From Clitopilus passeckerianus (lineage: Eukaryota > Basidiomycota > Agaricomycetes > Agaricales > Entolomataceae), in the NCBI GenBank assembly GCA_944990035.1, contig CALYLX010000139.1, forward strand, positions 682,001 through 746,000: a DNA stretch of 64,000 nt, written 5' to 3'. The notes under the pieces were generated by a model. That model did not search any database. It saw only the letters and a list, made by a program, of their open reading frames with translations, and was not told the DNA's origin. Every line of letters begins with the position of its first letter. The first letter of the stretch is position 1. Positions 42,681 to 53,963 of this stretch are shown in pieces. Position numbers and translations under genes: made by a program.

Positions 42681-43223
42681 AAAAATACAGGATCGAAGAA
42701 TATACGACGACTATTCCTTGAAACTTCACAGGATATGCGTAATGTCGACGAAAACGAGGAGGGACGCTGCTTGAGATCGCTCACACCTAGCCACCTTCAT
42801 TCCTCGGAAAGCCATTTATGGGAGAGATCAACGATACAGAGAGGTCGCCGACAAGGTGGGAGTGATAAGGAGACGTCACTGATCAAGGCAATAAGATCTT
42901 CGATTTTGTCACTAGTTAGTTTTACGGCGTGCTTTGGGAGATTCAAGCCGAAGACACATGTTGGCGACACAGCTGAGTTTCGCGGGTACAGGGTCACTAG
43001 AGAATAGAATCAACTTGTATTGCGACGGAAGTAGGAGAACATGCGGCTTTCAGCCGAGAAATAGACATGTACATATCCATGAACCCGGAAAATTGATGCA
43101 AAATTGACGCTGAGCCGACGATGCCAATACTCATCGGCATTACCGGGCCAACTTCCGCCACTGCCCAGGATATGCTTACCTAATCGGCCACTCCTCAGCA
43201 TTGTCCTCCTCGCTCCCGCCGAC
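42681..43223. other. Upstream region of complete gene A
   Basis: 43106-43223 is similar to 35320-35428 ahead of the truncated gene A copy. Shared words include 'gggccaacttcc', 'atatgcttacctaatcg' and 'ttgtcctcctcgc'. No clear TATA box. It is probably the gene A promoter and 5' UTR. Confidence 0.45.
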
Positions 43224-46200
43224 ATGGCGATGTTCTTCTCATCTTTGTATACCCAGCCTAATCAAGGTGCAAGTGGCTGTCTTGTATATGTGCTGTACCT
43301 AAATCTAACGAATTGGCATCCATAGATACCCATAATGACACGAAAGCTACGACCAACATAGAGGACACGCAGTCCTCGTCCTATTTCTCTTTGGGTTTCT
43401 CCAGCGCCTTTGGAGACGTCGTTGGAAGAGTCAGGAGAGGCTGGAAGTCTGGTGGCTCGCATGATGAGGTGTCACGCTAACGACGAGCTCACAGTGAAGA
43501 CGGCGAAAACCCTGCAGACCCGGCTCTGCTTGCGTCGAAGATCCACGACCTTATCCTCAACTCCCCGCTCCTTGACGCTTCAAATCCCCTTTCACCACTA
43601 GCTGCTAGCGGATATACCCCGTTGCCACCAGAACAGGCAGCTTTTGGTGCAGAATCGTCTTCATCATCTGCATCACAACGCCTTGCACCCGAGATTGGGT
43701 CATTCCAACCACCTCAAGCGTTCAACTTTCCCGTATCTCCACCAGCTCCCAATTCGACATCTCTCCCTTATACGAGCTCTGCTGGGACAGCTGCTGGCCC
43801 CGAAGAAGATGCCAGACTTCTGGCCGTCTTGTCAAGCCCGCTCGTCATGAACGGGGATTTGAATCTTCCAAACTCGTTCGCATCATTCGCATCGTTTGCT
43901 GATGCGAGCCAAGCTCCTTTGTCTCCTAGCCCTCAACTACCCGGAAGTTTCGGTGACTCGAGCTCTGCTACGAGTACCGATGGGGCTGCAGGTGTATCCT
44001 CCCCATCTCATCGAACGAGGAAAATATCCGTTTTTGATGTTCTTGATTCAATACCATCACCATTTGCATCTCCTCCACCTCGATCACCCCTCTCGTTTGG
44101 CGCATCAATACCTGCAGAGTTGCGAGGTACCTCGTCTCCCCTCGTGTCGCCAGAACGGGATAGGTTTACTGGCTGGGGAGCATTCGGCGACATCGGTGCC
44201 AGTTCCTCAGCGGGAGAGCAGCATCATGAACATGACGAGGAGCCCAACGACGAAGAACTCCCTGACGAAGGATCGAGCTTCATGCTCTATTCACCTCTTG
44301 TCCCGACCCCAACTTCGGTGGTGGAAATTGCCGAAAGTGGGATTGTCGAGGAACCAGACGATGATGCTGATAGAGCACCTGCTGCCCCGACTCAAGAAGG
44401 TACCAGTTGGTACTGGCCTTTTGGAACGTCTGCTGCAGGCACACCTGCAGCTCCGACTACGACGAGAACGAATGCTACGGCCGCGACCGCATCTTCGCCA
44501 TATACAACACCTGCACCCGCTTATAGTCGTCATCCCTTACCGACACCCTCAAGGCCTGCAGCCGCGAGGAGAAGACCTCGTGTGTGGGTTCCTTCCAAAA
44601 CCGAATTATCGATTCAGGCTATGTGGTGGGGTTACCGATTGTTCGTGGATTTCCCCTCGGCTCCGAAACGTAGCTAACTAGTTTAATAGGTATCTGCCAC
44701 CACCGGTCATGGGAACGCTTTCGTCCTCTCGATCGCCATTACAGTCGTTCTCGCACCAAGCAACAGTGTTGACGACGTCTCTGACCTGGTTCCTATCCAA
44801 CCTGCCGCTGTCGGTTCTACCGATGCAGGTTAGGCCAATAGTTGCGCTGTTGCAGCTGTTGGTACCGTATGTTGGATATGTCGGAGGGTTTGTTGGATGG
44901 AGTTGGGGTAGGGTGAAGGGTTATGACGAAGGTTTGTCTTTCAGGCGAACTTTTCACTTCGGGCACCGGTAACTAACGCAAGTCTTCCGCAGGGCACGGT
45001 GTGATTTTAACAGCGACCTGGTTGCTTCCGGTCGCACTAATACCATCAACATGGTACGAAATGGACTTCCCGCCCCCATCCCCATCACCCTATATTCAAA
45101 ATCGACCATTGCCCTCCATTGCTTCTATCCTTGCTGATGGCGACAATACAGAAGAAAATGCGAGACTCTTAGGCTCGCCCCCGCCGCATTATAGGACGGA
45201 GCCTACGACCCCGATATATGCCAGTCCACCGCCCATACATACCTCCATTCATCCCTTGGAATCGGTTGCTGGAGGAGGAGGGTGGCGAGATGTTCTAGGC
45301 GAGCAAGAGCAAGAACGACCGATGAATGGTACAGCGATATACCTCTCACCAACGATTGCATCATCCCCACTCGTAGCCTCAATTTATGGCTCACCCACAC
45401 CGTTCTCACCAAACCACATGCCAGGATCGCCACAGCTGCTTTACCCTTCTGGTGGACATGCTCAGATGTTCTCGCCTCCACCTCCGTCGCCGTTGTTGAG
45501 GCTTTCACCGTTACCCTCTGCAGGACATGCGAACCTTCCACCACCTGATACTGGGGCGATGAATCCGTGGATGATGGCCACACCAGTTGCTGGCAGTTCC
45601 TCGAGTCTGCCAGCTGGGTCGGGTTCTACTGCGCAAATGCAAGCGGCGGCGGGACATGCAGGACCGCACCCATTCTCTCCGCCACCTCATCAGGCGTACT
45701 TCCAGAATCCCCATCCTCAAGCTTTCTTGAGTCCTATCGCGTTCAGCTCGTCGCAGCTGCCTATGGTGGACCCCTACGCATACATGGCGACTCCATTAAC
45801 TGTATTTGGAAATTCGCCTTCACATCCTCCATCACCAGCCATACACGCACACCCTCTGTCGCCGATTCAAGAACATCCAAGCAGTCCTGGTCCTGCGTTT
45901 AGGATGCCAGGTGGTATACTTGGATCTCCTTTCCAACATCCCCCTCCTACGCCAGCCGGTCCTAGTCAACCAGGAAGTCCGATACCCCAGACTCCCAGTT
46001 CGGTGTACGGCACGCCGTTGCTCCACCCTGAACAGCAACTTCAGTCGTATTCTCCCTTCATGGGTCAACAGCAGCAACAACACCATCAAGGGACGTGGGG
46101 AAACAATAGTCCGTGGGGAAGTTGGTCGGGAATTCCGTTACCCGCTGAGGGAGGTGTAGCAGCAGGAAGAGGTGTAGCCATGACTGGTGGTGATGCGACA

Positions 46201-46812
46201 CCTCCGCCTCCGCCGAGTGGGAGGAAGGACATTGATCTGCCTGGACATCAAGAACAGGGTTCAGCTCCTACCCCTGGGCCCGGAACTAGGAGACCGCGAC
46301 CATCTTCTCGAGCGACAACGGACGAGAGTCCAAGCAGGAGCAGGACCGAGGATGATGTGGGAGCGTCGAGCAGAAAGCAAACGGAGGGTAGCTCGAGGAC
46401 CAGGACATGGGACGCAGGAGGTGCAAGCAATTTGGCTGGTGCATCTGCTCCTGGTCCAGCTCCGTCTACGATTCCCAGGGCGAAGAGGAGCAAGAGTACA
46501 ATGAAGGATACCAAGGCCCCAAAATCGCGCCGAAGAGACTTGGAGGACCCCAGTGCGGGTATGGTCATTATTGGATCGACATCGTCCGGCTCAAGGACAC
46601 TGTCAACTGCGACTACTGGACCTCATATCCTCACCGCTCGTTCCACTCCTTCAACGTCTCAGGCTCAGGCTGTCGCTGCAGGCGGAACTAGCGTGAAGAG
46701 GTCCAAGTCGAAGCTTGCTGGAAGCATTTCTGGGATTACGGAAAGTTTTGGGAGGGTGTTGAATTTAGAGAGGAGGCGGAGTGGGAGTGGCAGCACGATG
46801 GATCGTGGCTAG
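43224..46812 (+). CDS. Complete gene A: large low-complexity membrane protein, unknown function
   Basis: Five exons, 43224-43266, 43326-43446, 43495-44640, 44690-44931 and 44993-46812, giving 1123 aa with consistent phases. Residues 1-435 are Ser/Pro/Ala-rich, with an acidic patch (EHDEEPNDEELPDEG). A conserved-looking core follows: RRPRVWVPSKTELSIQAMWW, then three hydrophobic segments at about 461-482, 486-509 and 520-538 (ending LLPVALIPSTW), likely membrane-spanning. The remaining 585 residues are a disordered Pro/Gln/Ser/Gly tail ending in basic KRSKSK and RRRSGSGS. The intron after exon 2 uses a weak donor (AA|GTCTGG) but is needed to remove an in-frame TAA at 43477-43479. I recognise no family. 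At least nine partial copies occur in the window; this is the only one with all exons. Confidence 0.75.
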
Positions 46813-47200
46813 CGATGAGGCGAGCATAGGCCTGTACTGATACTATTATTTTACTCATCGATTTCGTATCGTATTTTGTTGTTATACACAATCATCAGGA
46901 TACATTAGAGTTGTCAGCTGACCGGATTACTTGAACCCAAACGTCCTCATACACGGAGTGAAACTTCCCGCCTGTAGGGTGAGCTCTGCGTCGTTCGGCG
47001 ATGCAGTGGCCTCCAAACTTGTCTTTTTGAAAACAACTGACCATTGTACGCAGCATGCACCGAAATTTCTTGATCGGTAAGATTTGCTCAGGTTCTGGTC
47101 CACTCGGCTCGCTCCTCCACAATGCTCCGCCTCGAACATCACATCTGGCATCATATATGGACGCCTGATACCCCAGCATTTTTCGAAATGAAAGAACATC
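46813..47200. repeat. 3' flank of complete gene A
   Basis: Shared with 1273-1660 and in part with 17600-17710. It includes a minus-strand piece readable as AHPTGGKFHSVYEDVWVQV whose counterpart at 17.7 kb reads THPTGGKIHFMYEGVWVQV. It may be the tail of a convergent gene that was copied together with gene A. 47201-47690 holds no supported gene. Confidence 0.5.
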
Positions 47201-47693
47201 GGAACCAGCGCGGCCGCCGATTCAGACGACTGCCTGACAGTACCTGCCAGAGGCATCACATTTGGCTCTCCCTCCAGCCGAAGAAGGGTCCTACGACAGC
47301 ATCAGATGACGTACTGCACCTGAAAGTACTGGCACCATCGAGCTCGACGTCCTGGTAATATTTACAGTTTGTTCTTTCGTTGGATGTTGAAGTGATCCAT
47401 TTTGTTGGCGGATGACTTATGCTTAGGCGTACAGAATCCGCCCAGATAGATTTGCCCACTGGCAGGATATGCCGGCATAAGTGGGGAAAACCCTGGTATA
47501 CCCCGCATCCTCGGCCCCACAGATATTTATCTACTGAAATTGGGATTGACAGTTGGCAGTTTGCAGTACGAGGAGGCCGCGAATCGAGATCAGAACACGA
47601 GGAGAGAAATCGTGGCGTATGTCAAGTACAAGAATTGTGACGGAGGAGCCTGCTTCGACGAAGACCTGGACCGAATATCTAGGCACCCTCCAG

Positions 47694-47700
47694 ATAAAAG
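47694..47700 (+). promoter_or_regulatory. Candidate TATA-like box of lectin gene D1
   Basis: ATAAAAG, 48 bases before the ATG at 47748. Confidence 0.35.
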
Positions 47701-47747
47701 GCTGCAGCTGCCTTGATACTTATCATCGAACGCATAGCCACCGCGAA

Positions 47748-48283
47748 ATGGCCAAATTCTACGTCTACAACACCTCTAACAACTCCGTCCTCAACCTCTA
47801 CGACGACGAGGGTAATGGTGAGTTTATTCTTTCCTCCCTGCCACTATAGCGATGCTGATGTCGTTGTGCTACAGTCACCTGGGAACCATTTAACGGAAGT
47901 CCCGAACAGCAATGGGAATTCTCCCCATCGACTGAGCAGCTGGGACAGTGGAACCTTAAGAACGTTGGATACGGGACTCGGAACTACCTCCACTCGAGCA
48001 TTGTCGCGAATCCCCGGGACGGTACTTACATCGTTGGCCGCGACAATCCGTTTCCCTGGGTATTCAAGTCGTTGACGGTGGTGCCGTTGCCTAATAGTCT
48101 GTTCAAGTGCGTTCTCTGCTGCTTCGTAACGTGAATCGCGCGGTGACTGATGCTGAATTGTGTAGGCTGGAGTACAAGAACCTAGTTATGACTGTTATCA
48201 GTACTGACGGTGTGGTGTTGAAGCCCGATCTTGGGCAGCTTACGAGTGGAACTCAGGTCTGGCAATTGAAACCTGTTAATTAG
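47748..48283 (+). CDS. Ricin-B-type beta-trefoil lectin, first type (D1)
   Basis: Exons 47748-47817, 47875-48106 and 48166-48283, phases fit, 139 aa. The protein starts MAKFYVYN and has Q-x-W type motifs at two places (QQWEF near residue 37 and QVWQL at the C-terminus), one per trefoil lobe, and a third lobe with FPWVF. Length fits a single beta-trefoil domain. Fungal proteins of this fold bind glycans or inhibit proteases and often act in defence against grazers; which applies here cannot be told. No signal peptide, so probably cytoplasmic. It is the likely parent of the broken copy D2 700 bp downstream and of the fragment at 17.9 kb. Confidence 0.75.
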
Positions 48284-48919
48284 TCAGTAGATATTCGATG
48301 AGATGGTATTTAAGATGGTCTTTGGACGGCCGGCCAGAGTTATTATGACTTGTGTACAATTGACAACGTTGCTCTCGCTTTCGTTAAATTCGTCTTATTT
48401 AGAGCCCTCAAAAGTACGCTCTAACTGTGAAGACATTTTGTCTACCCATTCCAAATTACGATACGTAACGCACGATGGTTTGCCGAACCACCTCAGACGA
48501 TTGTAAACTCCTCGGTTTCTCGCCAGCAATCATCGCATTTTGCTCTATAGTTCTGCTCGCATATTTTCCCGCTCCACCTAGAATGATTGATGTCCGACAA
48601 TGCCAAGTTACAGTACATATCCTTCCGGAATCATTCAAAATCAGAGACAAGTACGAAATTCGGAACCGCGGCCGCCATCGATGAGCGCCAGTCCCAGCAC
48701 TGTTCACGTCTAGCATCTTCGGCCCCCACACATATTTATCTGGTTAAATTGACATGGACTGCTGACTGTTCGGCCGGTGGCCGGTGGCAGGCAGCACTTG
48801 AACTCGAGTATAGACTGTGTGGAGTCTAAGTATAATCGAAAAGTGAGCCGAAGTATCTATATCATCCTCTGGCGAAAGCTGGACCGAGCAGAAGCGTCGT
48901 ACATATCACCTGAGTAAGG
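48284..48919. other. Spacer between lectin copies
   Basis: No gene supported. Short frames at 48456-48731 on both strands are probably chance. Confidence 0.35.
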
Positions 48920-48927
48920 TATAAAAA
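48920..48927 (+). promoter_or_regulatory. TATA box upstream of lectin copy D2
   Basis: TATAAAAA, 64 bases upstream of the ATG at 48984. The exon it should serve appears to be missing. Confidence 0.5.
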
Positions 48928-48983
48928 GACCTACCAGGTTCCTCTGTTCCTTCCACCCACTCGAAATTTCACACTCGGACGAT

Positions 48984-49412
48984 AATGGTGCTAACGTCGT
49001 TGTGATAAGTCCTCTACAAACCCTTCAACGGCAGCATCACCCAACAATGGGAGTTTACCCCCTCACTCGAGCACCTAGGATGGACGATCAAGAACGCTGG
49101 GACAAAGACGGGACACCTCCAACCCGCCGCCAAACCTCCCCCAAATGGGATATTCCTTGTTTGCACCTTCGACCCGTTCTTCTGGAAGTTCAAGTCGAGC
49201 ACGGTGCTGCCGGTGGCGGATAGTTTGTTCACGTGAGTTTATTCAGGCTCCTACGGTTAATTTGCTCAATTGCTGAAAGGGTCGATGATATTTAGGCTGG
49301 AGTACGAAGAGTTCGCGATGACTGTTAGTGGGACTAACGATGAAGCTATCCTCACACCTGCTGCTGGACAGATGACTAGCGGAACTCAAGTCTGGCAATT
49401 GAAAGCTGTGTA
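48984..49412 (+). pseudogene. Lectin copy D2, first exon lost
   Basis: Counterparts of D1 exons 2 and 3 are present and open (about 49011-49231 and 49297-49412), with QQWEF and QVWQL kept. Exon 1 is absent. The leader sequence after the TATA box joins directly to the tail of the first intron ('gataatggtgctaacgtcgttgtgataag' versus 'gatgctgatgtcgttgtgctacag' in D1), whose acceptor has become ATAAG. The ATG now available leads to a stop within seven codons. Probably non-functional. Confidence 0.7.
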
Positions 49413-49789
49413 AATGGTGGGGTTGGAGGGCAGGCTCCAAGTTGGTGCTTCTATGCTTGGGGTATTTTGTACAGTATACTCACTCGGAAGCTCTGTTTGA
49501 GCTTGTTACGTAGGAGAAATGTGAATGTGAAAACAATCGGTATACCTAGCGTCCTTCGGACTATTCAGTGTGATTTCGTCCAATGGCGGGTCTATTTTCT
49601 TCTGGAACGCGATGTAACAAATTCGCATCCTGGTCGGTGATTTCTCCGATATCGCCGAGTGTTCATCGGCTTGCTTAATCGAGCCCTCGGAACCACCATA
49701 GCCGCTAGGAATTATCCATACTCTGTCGAGTGTGAACAAGAACTACGTCATCCTTCGCTCAAGCAACAAGGAGCTTTCTTGTTCGCTTG
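49413..49789. other. Spacer
   Basis: No gene supported. Confidence 0.35.
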
Positions 49790-50348
49790 CCTTCAAGGAC
49801 AGGACGGTCGAGATTGACATGTGTGCTGCCGTTGCTTTTCGTCCGAGTGTCCACTCATTCATTTGTCTCTCTTTCATCAGATAGTGCTCTACCTCCACTT
49901 ACCTCGGATTATGCGTCACCGACACTCCGGATTACCATCTTCCCCTCAGGCGTACCTCTCCTACCCGGACCCGGACCCATACCACATACCCACCGAATCT
50001 GAGCCTTCTGGTGCTCAGGTCGTCACAGCTACTAGCCTACGTACACGGCGACTGCATCAACCTCGTTCGGAAATTCGATCAAACCCAACGTCGATATCAC
50101 ATACCCTATCTCCATCTCCACCTCCCGCCGTAGTCCCAGCACACGTATATGTCCTACGTTACGTGTTATGGCTGATAGAGAACATTCAGCAAGTCGAGCT
50201 TCTGCGTTCAAGCTCAAGATGTCAAGTGGCGGCATACTACCATAGCCTAAGTCACCTTTCCCACCACACCATGACCTCCTCCTGCCGCATCATGTGGAAC
50301 GACAGTTCCACAGCTTGGGTCGTGCCATATCATTCCTTCGTGAATCAG

Positions 50349-50368
50349 CAGCAGCAGCAGCAGCAGGT
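50349..50368. repeat. CAG microsatellite
   Basis: Six to seven CAG units in the Gln-run position of a gene A relic. Confidence 0.8.
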
Positions 50369-50929
50369 TTATGGAACCTCGGAGGGGCAGTTGTCTGCGG
50401 GGAACTTGGTTGGGGATTTCTTTGGCTTGTGGGGGAGGTGTAGCAAGAGGAGGAGGAGGAATGGAAAGGGGAGGAAGTGGTGCCGCTGCTACGGGTGGTG
50501 ACGCAGCACCTCCATGTCGAGAGCGGGACCCACTACACCAACACCTCGATCCAGATCTATCAACAACCCCCTTCTCCTCCACGTTATCCTGGATACTTCT
50601 ACCACACCTGCGCGCGCAATCCCGCGAGTCGGGCGAGTAGCAAGAATGCCTGCTTGGGGCCTGGGGGTTAGGGAAATGGTGGCGTTTGGGGAGTTGGGTT
50701 GGGGGTTTCGGTACCTGAGAGGGAGAGGGGGAATGGGAAGGGAGTACTGCTGCTACGGGTGGTGATGCGAGAGACCTGCTGCGCCAATGGGGTATACCAG
50801 CATGGTTGGCGGTGGCGATGGGATATTCTACGACGCCTCCTCATCCAAGATTTCTCCTACCACACGTACTCGCCGTTCCAGAGTCCGATGTCGTTCATCT
50901 CGTCATACACCCCACCTCGCCTTTCCATT

Positions 50930-50977
50930 CACGAACATCCCACCGGCGGGTTCACGAACATCCCACCGGCGGGTTCA
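50930..50977. repeat. Tandem duplication of a 23-bp unit
   Basis: The unit 'acgaacatcccaccggcggg' plus 'ttc' occurs twice in a row inside gene A copy 7. Confidence 0.8.
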
Positions 50978-51780
50978 GGTCCGGCTTTAGGATGTTGGGA
51001 GGTGGGAGACCTGGATCTACTTCACTACTATCCAACAACCTCCCGCTCCCCTCCTCCGATCTTGAACGACAGCTCCGGAGTTTAGGTCGCGTCTTAGTCG
51101 TGGTTCACTAACAGCAGCAGCAAGAGGACGTGCTACGGCGATATCATACCTCTGCCCCCACGCACCGCGATCGTCTCCTCGAGCTTCACCGAGAAAATCG
51201 AGAGCCCAAACTCAAGCATGATCGTCGTAGGGAGATGGAGAAGCTGTGTGAGCTGGGAAGAAAGTAGAAAGGAGAAGAGGAGGGGATATCTCGAGATGAG
51301 GATGTGGGACGTAGGATGTTCAAGCTCATGGAGCAGCACCGATACCTCGACAGGCCCAATAACAAGTAGGGCGTTTTGGCATGCAACCCCGATTATCATC
51401 CCCACCACCCTCATCCGGAATACCTCCAGCACCCGCACCCACAACCACAATCGTAACTAAGCCCGACGTCGTTCATCTCAACTCGTCACACCCCCAGCCC
51501 CGTCCTGCGAATCCCTGGGTCCTGCGGTTAAGGACTTGTGACCACATCTGGATCTCCGACGCCAGCAGCTGTCGTTCTATACTCAAACATCCCATATTCA
51601 ACGCGCCGCTGCATCAACTGGAGTCGACTGCTCCAGAGTGGTAAGCCTGGCTCGTCCCTTCGTCGATTATGATTATCAGGAGGAGCGGCAGCGGCACCTT
51701 CGAGGGATGTGGGGAGTTGTACACCGCGGGAAACTGGGTCGGGTGATGCGTTATCTGGTTCTGGCGAGGGACGTTCAGGG

Positions 51781-51803
51781 AGAGGAGGAGGAGGAGGAGG
51801 AGG
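51781..51803. repeat. GAG microsatellite
   Basis: Seven or so GAG units in a row inside gene A copy 7. Confidence 0.8.
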
Positions 51804-52744
51804 GAGTGCTGATGCTGGCGATGCCATTACCTCTGGAGTTAGCTTGGATGAGGTTCAGAGTCGAAGGTACTGGTCCTATGAGGAGGATAGATGATGGCGA
51901 CCGACTCCTTGAGCGTCGCCGACCCAAGCAAGAATCTAACCATGGCTTGTACATCTCGGAGGAGCTATGGAGAGGGTGGGTGGATTTGGAGGAGGAAAGG
52001 AAAGGGGAGCTCAGGATGACGAGGGACGTGGAATGTTCAAGTTGGTGGATGATCCCGCTCCTGGAGGTGACTCTCGAGACGATGGAGGGAGAGCAAGAAT
52101 ACATCGGCGATACCTAAGCTCCAGATAACGCGTAACAGGAGGAGGATTCCAGTCCTGGGATCGTCGTCGTCGGATCACCGTTGTCAAGCTCCTTCATATC
52201 CTTGCCGCTGGTTCCACTCCCTCATACCTTCACCGCTTGCTTTACGACCTCAGCGGCTTCCTGTCGTATCCCAGGGTCAAGCCGTTGCTGTACGCGGTGC
52301 TAGAATGGGATCAAGAGATCCAAGTCGAAGCTGGTTGAGAGGATGACAGGGATTCTGGACGGTTTCGGGAGGGGGGGGTTGGGTCTGGAGACGAGACGAG
52401 ACGAGTCAAACCAGAATGGCGATCTGGTGAACTGTGGCTAGGAATGTGGAGAGCATGGAAGCTCGTATTTTCACTGTACATTTCTACTCGTCAATATCAT
52501 ATCCTATTTTCGTTCTGACTTGTAATAAGCGGGAGGATGTTACGGTTGCTTTGTTGCCCTTGCCACTTGAAATTAAACGTGGAATCCGTCCTATTAAAAG
52601 TGTAATTCCGGCCTCTTGAACCATGTCAGGCTACGCAGTGTCTAGTTGGCGCACACAAAGTAAAGCCCACGTTAAATGGGGTATGAACAACGGTGCGTCA
52701 TCACGATGCCTGGGTGGCACGATTGGGGGAATGATTTCGGAGTC

Positions 52745-53512
52745 TTTTAAGCTATGCATCTCTGAACGGTGACGCCAACCTTTCGACTATTACGTGTATA
52801 GCTTCTGCAGCTTCTTCGGATGGGGACGTCATGACATTAACAAGGCGTGCTTTCAACACACCGATTATGAGTATCGCTGCGCGTATGTTCAAACCTTCTC
52901 TCATGCTCGCGTTTTATTAACTCTTGTCTTTCAGATATCACGGTGTCGACTACAACATCACCAATCATTACTTCACCGATAGGCAGACTGTGAATAAAAA
53001 GATCCTTACTGTCCACGATCCGCTAGTCGGTTTCTACAACGTCAGTCAATGTCTCTATTATCCGATCGTAGCATGGCTGAGAAAGTTGAATAGAACGAGG
53101 GGAAACTGCTCCCTAAGGTAACGAGCGATCTCGACAACATCAAAGAATCCTGGGATAGGTGTCCTTCCTCAGCTCTAAGGAATCAGGAGTGTTTGGATAG
53201 AAAATTCAAAATCGAACAGGACGAGGCTGACGCCAAGTATTACAACGGCGATAAGATCGAATCGGACGAATGTCAAGAGTGTCCGAAGCGAAGCGAATCA
53301 CAATCTGTCGACGTCTCATTCTCCGAGCTACACTGATCAAGATGGCAAACAATTCGAGTGTGACTATAATGTTTGTTCTCTCTTTTCTGCGACCTCAACA
53401 ATTTGCTCACCGTCCGTCGTAGGGCGTCACCGGGAAGCTAACTGCATCGCAGAACATAACTGACGGCGCCGGTCAGGCTCGGGCAGGAACCTTCGTCTGC
53501 CAAGGCTGCTAG
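52745..53512 (+). pseudogene. Broken copy of the secreted Cys-rich gene
   Basis: Paralogue of the minus-strand gene at 38.2-39.4 kb. Pieces recognised: FFGWGRHDINKACF (exon 1 end), YHGVDYNITNHYFT and TVHDPLVG.FYN (exon 2, one Cys codon lost), SWDRCPSS and ECPKRSESQSVDVSFSE (exon 3), GVTGKLTASQN (exon 5). The signal-peptide end is absent. The exon 3/4 junction with its intron is deleted, creating an in-frame TGA in 'gagctacactga'. The last exon stops early at 53510-53512. Confidence 0.85.
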
Positions 53513-53963
53513 AGATGCTCTTAACTCACTCGATAGAATAATACTTTTTCAAACAATTTATGTACATTTTCGTGTTGTCTCAAGGTCTGTTAGTAACTTG
53601 ACCGATATTTGGAATTGCCTATACCCTCTACACCTCATACTTTGTTCATTCGCGTCCACTATTAAGCCCTTCGACCCCTGATTTTGTCGTCCGAGGAAAT
53701 TGGAAACGAGCGAAAAATGATGTCCGAGTGATTAATATCCTCGATTATGATGCCAGAATTTCAGAAGATTTCAACCCTTGATTAATGATAGCTGCGCAAG
53801 GCGGTCAGAGCAGAAATGTACGGCATGATCAGAATATAACCGACGCGACAGCATTCGACTTTCATCCCTCTATTCCAAGAATTACGTCGCCCAGATTCGA
53901 GTTGCACATCATGCTAGTTTCGACTCGGTGTTTAGGCCCACATCGGACATGTAGTATATTAGA
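53513..53963. other. Spacer
   Basis: No gene supported. It lies before the 3' end of the minus-strand F-box-like gene. Confidence 0.35.

Larger units (their letters stand above)
49790..52440 (+). pseudogene. Gene A copy 7, broken and internally amplified
   Basis: Segments of exon 5 recur. The 'PWGSW...EGGVA.GRG...GGDA' region appears about three times (50360-50510, 50680-50770 and 51700-51830). Gly-rich 'ctgctacgggtggtga' occurs at both 50492 and 50751. The 'caccctcatc' and 'acgaacatcc' units are repeated as well. The end at 52310-52440 (atcaagagatccaagtcgaagctggttgagagg...ggtttcgggag) is the gene A C-terminus. Frames are broken throughout. Confidence 0.7.

Noticed and set aside
46895..47179. 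A full minus-strand gene downstream of gene A
   Set aside because: Only the last 20 or so codons have a counterpart at 17.7 kb, and the rest is not conserved; reported as part of the flank instead.
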